Shown here one piece after another: positions 6,629 to 13,000 of a DNA stretch of 13,983 bases. Numbering within the stretch: position 1 is the stretch's first letter; each line of letters starts with the position of its first letter. The position numbers were made by a program, and so were the translations under genes. The stretch spans positions 1 through 13,983 of the forward strand of contig DATFPQ010000048.1 in assembly GCA_035264765.1 (NCBI GenBank), written 5' to 3'. Origin of the DNA: DATFPQ01 sp035264765. Lineage in GTDB: Bacteria > Actinomycetota > Actinomycetes > Actinomycetales > Angustibacteraceae. The notes under the pieces were generated by a model. It saw only the letters and a list, made by a program, of their open reading frames with translations. It did not search any database and was not told where the DNA came from.

Positions 6629-7608
6629 CAGGGCACGGCTCGCCGAGGATCTGGGGGTCTCGCGCGGCACGGTGACCAAGTGGCGCAACCGGTTCGCGGT
6701 GGACCGGCTCGAGGGTCTGCTGGATGAGCCGCGGCCGGGCCGGCCGCGCACGATCGCCGACGAGGACGTCGAGCGGGTGATCACCGCGACGCTGGAGTCG
6801 ACGCCGAGGAACGCCACGCACTGGTCGACCCGGTCGATGGCCGAGCACGCCGGCCTGAGCCAGACGGCGGTCTCACGGATCTGGCGGGCGTTCGGTCTTG
6901 CGCCGCACCGGCAGGACAGCTGGAAGCTGTCCAAGGATCCGCAGTTCATCGACAAGGTCCGCGACGTGGTGGGTCTGTACCTGAACCCGCCCGAACGGGC
7001 CGTGGTGCTGTGCGTGGACGAGAAGAGCCAGATCCAGGCCCTGGACCGGACCGCACCGATCCTGCCGATGATGCCCGGGGTCCCGGCCCGCGCCAGCCAC
7101 GACTACGTCCGGGCCGGCACCTCCAGCCTGTACGCGGCCTTGGACCTGACCACCGGCAAGGTCATCGGGTCCCTGCACTCACGACACCGGGCGGTTGAAT
7201 TCAAGAAGTTCCTCACCACGCTGGACCAACAGGTGCCCGCCGACCTGGCCGTCCACGTGGTCCTGGACAACGCCTCGACCCACAAGACCCCAGCGATCAA
7301 GAAGTGGCTCGCCGCCCACCCGCGGTTCGCCCTTCACTTCACCCCGACCAGGCTTCGGCACGGCCTCGCTCGGGCCGAGCCAGCACTCGTCCTGGCTCAA
7401 CCTCGTCGAACGCTGGTTCGCCGAGCTCACCACCAAGAAGCTCCAGCGCGGCACTCACCGCTCCGTGCGCGCCCTCAACGCCGACATCCGCAGCTGGATC
7501 ACCACCTGGAACGACGACCCCCGCCCCTACGTGTGGACCAAGACCGCCGACCAGATCCTCGAATCCATCGCCAGGTACTGCCGACGAATTAACGACTCAG
7601 AACACTAG
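6612..7608 (+). mobile_element. IS630-family transposase, 5'-truncated and disrupted
   Basis: In frame 0 the translation picks up inside the HTH (DDRARLAEDLGVSRGTVTKW). It continues through LEGLLDEPRPGRPRT and a second HTH, into the DDE core: first Asp in LCVDEKSQIQALD (near 7015), second in HVVLDNASTHKT (near 7265). The catalytic Glu is in SSWLNLVERWFAEL (near 7408), but that part is in frame 1. A foreign stretch of about 37 bases (7350-7386) separates the two. Roughly the first 50 residues and the left end are missing. The right end is probably at or near 7608, where the TAG stop lies in CACTAG, usual for this subgroup. The first in-frame start codon in the surviving part is GTG 6672. The transposase cannot be active. 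Confidence 0.8.
7350..7386 (+). other. About 37-bp extra segment breaking the IS630 transposase frame
   Basis: Between the codons for FTPT (ending 7349) and SSWLNLVERW (from 7387), where family members have at most one or two residues, there are 37 bases. They include a short palindrome (GCTCGGGCCGAGC). The length is not a multiple of three beyond the expected codon, so the frame shifts from 0 to 1. The origin is not recognised; it could be a microinsertion or a rearrangement scar. Confidence 0.55.
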
Positions 7609-7678
7609 CAATACACCTCTAGTATCGGCAGCCCCCATAAACTCTCTGTAAGGAGTGCGCGCGCTTCAACGGTCTACG

Positions 7679-7979
7679 TTAAGCAACAGACGGCATCGCA
7701 CCGCTGTCGCCGGCCAACAACGCAAGGACCTCGCCGATCGTGCCGGAGCGGCTCACCCGGTCCGGCAGCGGCAGATGTCCCTGTACCTCGTAACGGTTCC
7801 GCCGCCCGTCCTCGGTCTTCACGACGTATCCGGCGCGAGCAAGGTCATCGACGATGGCATAGGCGCTGCGCTCGGTGATCGACAGGGCCGCCGCGATATC
7901 GATGAGGGGAGTCCCCGGGTCGTGGGCGATGCACAGCAGCGCTTGCGCGTGGACTCGTCAAGAAGCTCCACTCCGCCAT
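7679..7979 (-). pseudogene. MarR-like winged-helix regulator, one-base frameshift
   Basis: Read on minus, ATG 7977-7979 starts MAEWSFLTS. One extra base at 7951-7952 (GG where one G is expected) shifts the frame. The other frame then continues HAQALLCIAHDPG, TPLIDIAAALSITERSAYAIVDDL (recognition HTH), ARAGYVVKTEDGRRNRYEV (wing) and HLPLPDRVSRSGTIGEVLALL to TAA at 7679-7681. Without the extra base it is a 99-residue protein with the exact layout of a common actinobacterial single-wHTH transcriptional regulator. As written it stops early. Either it is a recent pseudogene or the base is a sequencing error. No strong ribosome binding site precedes the ATG. It lies 70 bases beyond the IS630 right end. 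Confidence 0.75.
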
Positions 7980-8079
7980 GCCCGCGACGCTACTCGCGAG
8001 CCCGGCGCCCCAAGGGTCGGTGTGATCGCGCGACGTGGCGAGTGGGCCGCGACACCGAGCAAGGTGCTGGGCGTGATCC

Positions 8080-8093
8080 CCCCGCGGTCGGGG
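8080..8093 (-). terminator. Possible terminator hairpin after the conserved 204-aa gene
   Basis: CCCCG-CGGT-CGGGG is a 5-bp perfect GC stem with a 4-base loop. It lies 86 bases beyond the stop of the minus-strand gene ending at 8179. There is no T-run, which is common for actinobacterial terminators but makes the call weak. Nothing else is seen in 7980-8178. Confidence 0.25.
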
Positions 8094-8178
8094 CAGCGTG
8101 GCGCTGCGCTGTTCGTCCCTCGTGGCCCGCCATGGCCCGAACGCGGCCGAGGCACCGCGGCAGGCTCGGACCAGCTGG

Positions 8179-8793
8179 TCAGGTGAGACCTCCGCTGAGC
8201 ATTCCGGCCGGGTGGTGTTGTCGGCGTTCGGCGATGACACCGGCGGCCCACCCCGGTGCTCTGCCGCCCATGGGGGGGTGCATGGCAAGGGCATCCAGGC
8301 CGATGCGGGCAAGCGCCCAGGACGTCACCGAGTTGGAGTTCCACATCTCCCCGGTGTCCAGCTCGTCGCGGCCCCAGACCGGCCGCGGGACGTCGGGGAG
8401 CAGGGCGAGCAGGCGCCGGCAGGTGGCCTCGTCGCAGGTCAGCCGGACCGGGCTCGCAACGGCCTCGGCGACGTCTGCGATAGCGCCGCCGGGCCAGCAG
8501 TGGACCTCATAGCGGAAGAGCCGCGAGCGGCCCGCCCAGCGGGCCCCGACAGCGCCCTCAGCCACCACGCCGCGGTCGCAGCCGCCGGTCGGGGTCCACG
8601 CGGGGGTCATCTCGATGACCCAGGCGTCCGGGGGCAGGCTGACCGTGAGAGCGGAGTGGTACAGGGCGGTGGTGGCGCGCCGCTCGAGCAGGGCGCTCAC
8701 CGCCTCGTAGACGCGCCCGTTCCACCGGACCGAGTGTCCGCCTGCCCCCAGGGGCAGCCAGTACAGGTCCATCGCGGCGGCCGGCGAGCTCAC
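8179..8793 (-). CDS. Conserved actinobacterial hypothetical protein (possible permuted papain-like fold)
   Basis: The product has 204 residues. The GTG start at 8791-8793 has GAGGTG about five bases upstream and overlaps the stop of the membrane-protein gene (GTGA). An ATG seven codons in lacks a ribosome binding site. Conserved-looking features are DLYWLPLGAGGH (9-20), LYHSALTV with His46, WVIEMTP with Glu61, GVVAEGAVGARWAGRSRLFRYEV (75-97, in two blocks), PVWGRDELDTGEMWNSNSVTSW (138-159, in two blocks) and GRAPGW (177-182). An early His followed much later by an N-S-N-S motif before a helix is reminiscent of circularly permuted NlpC/P60-type folds, but with Ser where the Cys would be. That is only a structural guess. 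It is translationally coupled to the membrane protein, so the two may act together. Confidence 0.7.
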   Translation of the reverse strand: MSSPAAAMDLYWLPLGAGGHSVRWNGRVYEAVSALLERRATTALYHSALTVSLPPDAWVIEMTPAWTPTGGCDRGVVAEGAVGARWAGRSRLFRYEVHCWPGGAIADVAEAVASPVRLTCDEATCRRLLALLPDVPRPVWGRDELDTGEMWNSNSVTSWALARIGLDALAMHPPMGGRAPGWAAGVIAERRQHHPAGMLSGGLT

Positions 8794-9308
8794 CGTCGCA
8801 CCTCGTGGGCCGAGCTGAGGCGGACACCACGGCTGGTCGATGGCTCGCTCTTCTCGGCGGCCTCAGCCGCAACAGCCAGGCCCACGACGCCGGCACCGAC
8901 GCCCATAAAGACCGCCTGCAGAGGGTGGAACCCCAGCCACCTCCACTCGACCGCCTCGAAGGCGATGAGCCCGACGCCCGCCAGGACCGACAGCCCGCTG
9001 CCGTGCCGGTACGAACCGCCCCGCTCCACAGCGGCGGCGGTCAGGTATCCCGCCCCGACCAGCCCACCCAGCAAGAGCCCTGGCAGCCGCCAGTCGACGA
9101 AGGGCGAGCCGACGAGCACCCTCGTCGGCAGACCGATCAACGACCCGTCAGGTCGTATCGCCAGCAGGCCCCCGCACAGCACCGCAGAGCCACCGGTCAG
9201 CAGTTCCACCGGCACGAGCAGGCGGCGAGCACGCAGCCGCGGCGAGGACGTCCCACGCGTCGCAGGAGTGCGGGGCCGTGCCTGGACGCCAACTCTTTTG
9301 TCACGCAT
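8790..9308 (-). CDS. Small four-helix membrane protein of unknown function
   Basis: The product has 172 residues. A basic N-terminus (RLRARRL) leads into four hydrophobic segments (about 30-50, 74-95, 105-122, 129-150) and a soluble Ser/Glu-rich tail. The loop after helix 1 reads LIGLPTRVLVGSPFVDWRLPGLLL (57-80), a pattern (small loop, GSPF-x-D, PGL) seen in actinobacterial hypothetical membrane proteins. The frame remains open far upstream (to 9578), but that part is low-complexity and overlaps no motif, so ATG 9306-9308 is the preferred start; its ribosome binding site is weak. The stop overlaps the GTG of the 204-residue gene, giving a coupled pair. Confidence 0.6.
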   Translation of the reverse strand: MRDKRVGVQARPRTPATRGTSSPRLRARRLLVPVELLTGGSAVLCGGLLAIRPDGSLIGLPTRVLVGSPFVDWRLPGLLLGGLVGAGYLTAAAVERGGSYRHGSGLSVLAGVGLIAFEAVEWRWLGFHPLQAVFMGVGAGVVGLAVAAEAAEKSEPSTSRGVRLSSAHEVRR

Positions 9309-9601
9309 GGACTCAGGCTGACACGTCGGGTCGTGCTCCCGCAGGGCCGAACGTCCCGGTCGCAACTCGCTCCATGAGGGCAAGCGTCCGTGGAAGCGAC
9401 GAGGTGACTCGGTAGCGGACCCGGGTCGGTCCGCACACGGGTACGTCGGTTGTCGACTGCAATGGGGTTCAGCTTCTAGGGACCTTGTTCCCTGACTGGT
9501 GTCAATGATGGGGGGACAGGCTGAGGTCGTAGGCGGGACCGAGCCTCCTGAACCCGGGGCGTTACCGGCCGGCGACACGTGCCACCAGTCGAGGAGCTGG
9601 A

Positions 9602-9781
9602 ATGAGCGGGAAGAAGAGCATCACCGTCGTCATCGCCGCCATGGCGATCCACTTCGGCTTGTCGAGGCTGCTCGCGGCCGCGGTGACGTCTGGGGAGGAG
9701 CGAGAGTCGCGGGAGCTGTCGCCGGATCGGCTTGTGCCGGCTCAGCGAGCGGCGGACCCTCTCGTAGTTGCCGAGGGCTAA
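9602..9781 (+). CDS. Small single-helix membrane protein
   Basis: The frame has 59 codons starting at ATG 9602, five bases after a strong GAGGAG ribosome binding site (9591-9596), and ends at TAA 9779-9781. The product begins MSGKKSITVVIAAMAIHFGL and continues SRLLAAAV: positive residues followed by one membrane helix (about 6-28). A charged, soluble tail of 31 residues follows (GEERESRELSPDRLVPAQRA). Topology looks like a membrane-anchored peptide with the tail outside. No family is recognised. The 293 bases before it (9309-9601) contain no convincing gene and must hold its promoter and that of the divergent minus-strand pair. Confidence 0.5.
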   Translation: MSGKKSITVVIAAMAIHFGLSRLLAAAVTSGEERESRELSPDRLVPAQRAADPLVVAEG

Positions 9782-9812
9782 CTCGCACACCACGCGCTCA
9801 CGGGCCGATCAA

Positions 9813-10230
9813 TCAAGTGGAACCGTCCATCGCAGGCAGGTCTCGCCGGGTCCGTTGGGGCGGTACCTGGGGCAGTGGTGAGACCAGGAATAGTGCTCCA
9901 CCGTGCTGTTCGGCGCGCCGACGCAGGTTCGCCAGGCCGCTGCGTCGCTGCGCGCCCTGCATTCCCACCCCGTCGTCGGTCAGCTGGAGAACCACGGCGC
10001 CCGACGTCGCGGTGAGGTCGACGTCCACCTGGGAGGCCCGCGCGTGCCGGGCGACGTTGGTCAGGCCCTCGCGGAGCACCGCGATCAGATCCTCCAGCAC
10101 GGTGTCGGGGATGAGGGCGTCGACCGGGCCGACGAAGCTCATCCGTGGTTCGAAGCGCAGCACCGGCGCCACCTCGGCGGCGACGGCCAGCAGATGCGTC
10201 CGCACGGCAGGCGCCTGCGGACCGATTGGC
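9813..10230 (-). pseudogene. Sensor histidine kinase C-terminal (HATPase) fragment
   Basis: On minus, the frame reads HLLAVAAEVAPVLRFEP, then LEDLIAVLREGLTNVARHARASQVDVDL (N-box with LTNVARHA), LQLTDDGVGM (G1 box, DDGVG), and GLANLRRRAEQHGGAL (G2-like region) before TGA 9813-9815. This is the ATP-binding half of a DevS/NarL-type two-component sensor kinase. The sensor, GAF and dimerisation/phosphoacceptor parts are missing. Similarity ends near 10230, exactly where the oppositely oriented integrase fragment begins. A GTG at 10203-10205 opens a 130-codon ORF, but it would encode only the ATPase domain. The last 20 residues are not family-like. No response regulator is nearby. Confidence 0.75.
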
Positions 10231-10234
10231 CCCC

Positions 10235-10855
10235 GCTGCCGACAGCCGTGCCCTCACGGTCACGCAACAGGTGGTCCAGCTCGGATGGGCGACCGAGGTG
10301 GGGGAGCCGAAGACCGACACGGGCACCCGGACGGTGTCGCTCGACGATGACACGCTGTCGGTCCTGCGGCAGTGGAAGCAGACCGAGCATGCCGAGGCTC
10401 GGGCCTGGGGCGCCGCCTGGACGGACAGCGGGCTCGTGTTCACCCGCGAGGACGGCGCCGGTCTGCACCCCGCCTCCGTCACCGACCTGTTCCAGGCCGT
10501 GTCGGCGAGAGGGGGGCTGCCTCCTATTCGGCTGCACGACCTCCGGCACACGGCGGCCAGCCTGGCGCTCCAGGCAGGAGTGCCGATGAAGGTCGTGTCC
10601 GAGCAGCTGGGCCACAGCTCGCTGGCCATCACCGCGGACACCTACACGAGTGTCCTGCCGGCCGTGGCCCAGGCCGCCGCCGAGGCTGTGGCGGGGATCG
10701 TGCCGAGGACCCGACGGGCCAGCGCAGGGCTCGGCACCGACGGGCAGCTGAGCCCCGCACAGGGGTGGCCACTGAGGAACCCAGCGCGGGCGCGTTGGCA
10801 GTCCGTTGGCAGTTTGGGGCCGAGAACGACTAAGGGCGCCCACCCGGAAGGGTGA
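10235..10855 (+). pseudogene. Phage/ICE-type tyrosine integrase, 5'-truncated
   Basis: The translation starts mid-domain with DSRALTVTQQVVQLGW. It continues through KTDTGTRTVSLDDDTLSVL (strand with the active-site Lys region), LVFTREDGAGLHPASVTDLF, the HDLRHTAASLAL box with H-x-x-R (near 10537), GHSSLAITADTYTSVLP with the second His and nucleophile Tyr (near 10640), and a basic tail to TGA 10853-10855. The arm-binding and core-binding domains and the first catalytic Arg are missing, so it is inactive. Style and length of the tail are those of actinobacterial integrative-element integrases that target tRNA genes. A tRNA-Lys 3' half follows 17 bases after the stop, which matches the usual int-att layout. 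Confidence 0.85.
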
Positions 10856-10861
10856 ACGCCC
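10834..10861. terminator. Hairpin terminator between integrase and tRNA-Lys remnant
   Basis: The stem-loop has GGGCG pairing with CGCCC (outer stem, 10834-10838 with 10857-10861). An internal CC/AA mismatch follows, then CACCC pairing with GGGTG, and a GGAA loop (10846-10849). It overlaps the integrase stop codon. On the minus strand it lies 12 bases beyond the tRNA CCA end and is followed by TTAG, so it may have been the terminator of the tRNA-Lys transcript. It can work in either direction. Confidence 0.6.
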
Positions 10862-10872
10862 CCGGTCAGAGG

Positions 10873-10918
10873 TGGTGCGCCATCAGGGACTCGAACCCCG
10901 AACCCGCCTGATTAAGAG
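10873..10918 (-). other. 3' half of tRNA-Lys(CTT): probable att core
   Basis: Read on minus, the segment starts in the anticodon loop (CTCTTAATC, anticodon CTT). It runs through the variable loop and T-arm (GGTTCGAGTCCC) to GATGGCGC-ACCA, which matches the 3' half of a bacterial tRNA-Lys including the encoded CCA. The 5' half is not there: upstream of the anticodon loop comes GAACGG/CCGTTC hairpin DNA that cannot pair as an anticodon stem or D-arm. A 46-base tRNA 3' half next to an integrase gene is the classic core of an attachment site for tyrosine integrases. It is therefore an att copy (attR- or attP-like), not a functional tRNA gene. Confidence 0.8.
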
Positions 10919-10935
10919 AACGGAGCCCGCCGTTC
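10918..10935. repeat. Inverted repeat adjoining the att core
   Basis: GAACGG-AGCCCG-CCGTTC is a perfect 6-bp inverted repeat with a 6-base loop. It starts exactly where tRNA similarity ends. A second imperfect inverted repeat follows at 10949-10958 and 10974-10982 (GCTGGACCAG with CTGGTCAGC). Such repeats next to a core could be recombinase or excisionase binding sites; this is inference. Confidence 0.45.
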
Positions 10936-11100
10936 CACGCCGTGAGGGGCTGGACCAGTGGTGACCGTCTCCGCTGGTCAGCGTGTGTTTGTCGTGCTGC
11001 AATGCACCGGCGCGTACAAGGATGTGCCGGTGGTCGCGTTAGCACGGCGTTGGCAGTCGAGGCCGCCAGAGCGCGGCCGTCACCGCCTGGGGGCACGGCG

Positions 11101-11733
11101 ATGAGCCGAACGTCCAAACGGCCCGATCGCATGATCCTTCCAACGGCCGAGGCCGCCTCAGGCGAGGTGAGCGGTCACCGACTGCTGTGCGACGACCGCA
11201 TCCCGATTCGCCTATCGCACGTCCGGCCGGCGCATCTCCTGGCGTACTGGGACCGCCCCGCCCAGTGCCCGCATGGACGACATCTGTGGGACGCCATCGT
11301 CGCCACCGCACCGGCGGTTGCAGCGGATCGTGAGAACGACGACGAGGAGGAAGACCGACTCTGCTTTCGGCTGGTCCTCACCTGCGTGCGATGTGGCCGG
11401 ATCGAGCGCCTCGAGGGACTCACGGACGATGACGGCGGAGGGGGACCTCGACGCGTCGATCCTGAGCCGCTGCGCGCCGGCGGTCTGTTCGCCCAGCAGG
11501 TTGGCGGGGACCGGTACGGCGGCGACCTGACGTCGTGGGTGGTCCACGACGGACCGGACCACGCACCTATCGGCTGCATGACGTGGGGGAGGGGCCTTCG
11601 AGGGCGGCACTTCTTCTCGGGTCGGTTGGACAGCTGGCCGGGAGGCCGGACGGTGGAGGCTGCCACGGCCAGGGGCTGCCTACGCAAGCTCGCCAAGGCA
11701 GACCGGACGTGCGTCAGCGGTGAAGTCGCGTGA
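11101..11733 (+). CDS. Cys-rich hypothetical protein of an integrative element
   Basis: The product has 210 residues. ATG 11101 follows GGGGG at 11089-11093 by seven bases; the frame is open upstream, but that part is Arg/Ala-rich filler. Residues 37-60 read RLSHVRPAHLLAYWDRPAQCPHGR, and 89-104 include LVLTCVRCGRIERLEG. Cys56/His58 with Cys95/Cys98 could form a zinc site. A second half (GGLFAQQVGGDRYGGDLTSWVV, split around residue 138) ends with a basic stretch. No known family could be named from sight. The stop overlaps the GTG of the wHTH gene (GTGA), so the two are coupled. Such pairs are typical cargo near the replication or control genes of actinobacterial integrative elements; a nucleic-acid-related role is a guess. 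Confidence 0.65.
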   Translation: MSRTSKRPDRMILPTAEAASGEVSGHRLLCDDRIPIRLSHVRPAHLLAYWDRPAQCPHGRHLWDAIVATAPAVAADRENDDEEEDRLCFRLVLTCVRCGRIERLEGLTDDDGGGGPRRVDPEPLRAGGLFAQQVGGDRYGGDLTSWVVHDGPDHAPIGCMTWGRGLRGRHFFSGRLDSWPGGRTVEAATARGCLRKLAKADRTCVSGEVA

Positions 11734-12741
11734 GCACCCAGACCGACTCCCTCGACGCGGGTGAGGACGAGGGCGTCCTCGTCCTGGAGCAGCACTTCGC
11801 GATCGTCCCCGAGTGGGTTCTCGACGCCGACATCTCCGACGCCGCGCTGCGGCTGTACGCGGTCCTGCTTCGGTACGGGCAGACCTCGGGCCATCGCATG
11901 CCGGGGCGCCGGCTCCTGGCCACCCGGCTGCACAAGCGGTCCAGGGACAGCGTCGACCGCGCGCTCAAGGAGCTCGTCGGCATCGGCGCCGTCGTCGTGC
12001 AGCATCGCCGTCAGGGCACGCTGAACCTGACCAACCGCTACGTCGTGCGCAACACGCCGCCGCAGCGGCGTCCGGTGCCGGCGGTCGTCCAGGAGTCGGA
12101 CGACGCGTCAGACAGTGCAGTCGCAGTCGCTCCCGGCGCTGAGAGCAGGGAGGCGGCGTCCTCAGGGGGTGGCCGCAGATTTGCGGCCCAACCCAAAGTT
12201 TCTTACCCAGAGAGAACCACCCCCTCCCCGTCCCCCTCGATGCACCGGCCGCTCCCGAGCGCCGACGGCGGAGGGCGAGCTCCGCCACCTGCTCGGCGTC
12301 GACGACGTCGCCCAGGTCGCCGCCGACTGCCGCACCGCCCGCCGGCGACTCGGCCTACCAGCCAGCCTGTGGACCACCACAGCGATCACCCGGGTTCTGC
12401 ACCGGTCGGTCATCGAGCACGGGTGGCCCGCCGACGCCGCCGTCCCGGCCATCCTGGCGCTGGCGGGCGATCCGGAAACCAGGAGCCCGGGCCGGCTCCC
12501 GTGTCCGGGTCCGTGGTGGGAGGCCGCCGAGTGCGGTCGGTCGCCGGTCCCCAGCGCGTCCAGCAGCGAGGAACTCGCGAAGCTGGAGGGCCGCCTCGCC
12601 GAAGCGGACGGCCACAGCGTGCGCGTCCAACGGCTGGCCCGCGAGCAGCTCACCGCCGAAGGGGCCGTCCTCACCCGGCTGGGCGTCGCCCGCCGCGCAT
12701 GCGCGCTGCTGGACCAACCCTCTCCCAGTCGGGCCTCCTGA
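11730..12741 (+). pseudogene. Winged-helix (replication-initiator-like) protein of an integrative element, +1 frameshift
   Basis: GTG 11730 overlaps the previous stop. Residues 22-45 (HFAIVPEWVLDADISDAALRLYAV), 56-90 (RMPGRRLLATRLHKRSRDSVDRALKELVGIGAVVV, in blocks) and 98-107 (LNLTNRYVVR) form a complete wHTH domain. After a Pro/Ser-rich linker the frame breaks. Removing one G from the GGG run at 12271-12273 leads into the second frame: GELRHLLGVDDVAQVAADCR, LWTTTAITRVLHRSVIEHGWPADAAVPAIL and a C-terminal part ending at TGA 12739-12741. The repaired protein has 336 residues. The wHTH plus helical C-terminus is typical of helix-turn-helix proteins in actinobacterial integrative elements, possibly replication initiators. 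As written, only the DNA-binding half would be made. Confidence 0.7.
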
Positions 12742-13000
12742 CCTTCCACAGGGGGCCGGATCCACGTACCAAGCAGCGTGTTGGAGTTCGTGGGTCGTGA
12801 CCACCGGGCGCTGGACCATCCGCGCGACCGGTCGGCGCTGTGGCCTCCCTCCGTGGTCTCGCGCTTCAACGCCACACGAGTCGACGCGGCGGCGTTCTGG
12901 ACGGCCGAAAACGCACTCTCATGCTTGATATGCGGGTGATCTTCGTGGACATTTCGACGGGCCGTGTGGCCCGGTCGTCCCAGAGATGGAGGTCCCGCGG
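12742..13000. other. Non-coding gap before the second recombinase
   Basis: No convincing gene, repeat or RNA is seen here. Its right end holds the recombinase ribosome binding site (GGAGG, 12988-12992, eight bases before the ATG). If the recombinase belongs to a separate mobile element, the left end of that element should lie in this gap, but no inverted repeat could be recognised without its partner. Confidence 0.4.

Noticed and set aside
8098..9321. A 407-codon open frame on the plus strand
   Set aside because: It is antisense to the coupled minus-strand pair, which has overlapping start/stop, a ribosome binding site and hydrophobic helices; the plus-strand translation is low-complexity.
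10873..10950. A complete tRNA-Lys gene
   Set aside because: The 5' half (acceptor 5' strand, D-arm and anticodon 5' strand) is absent; only the 3' half matches, so it is an att core.
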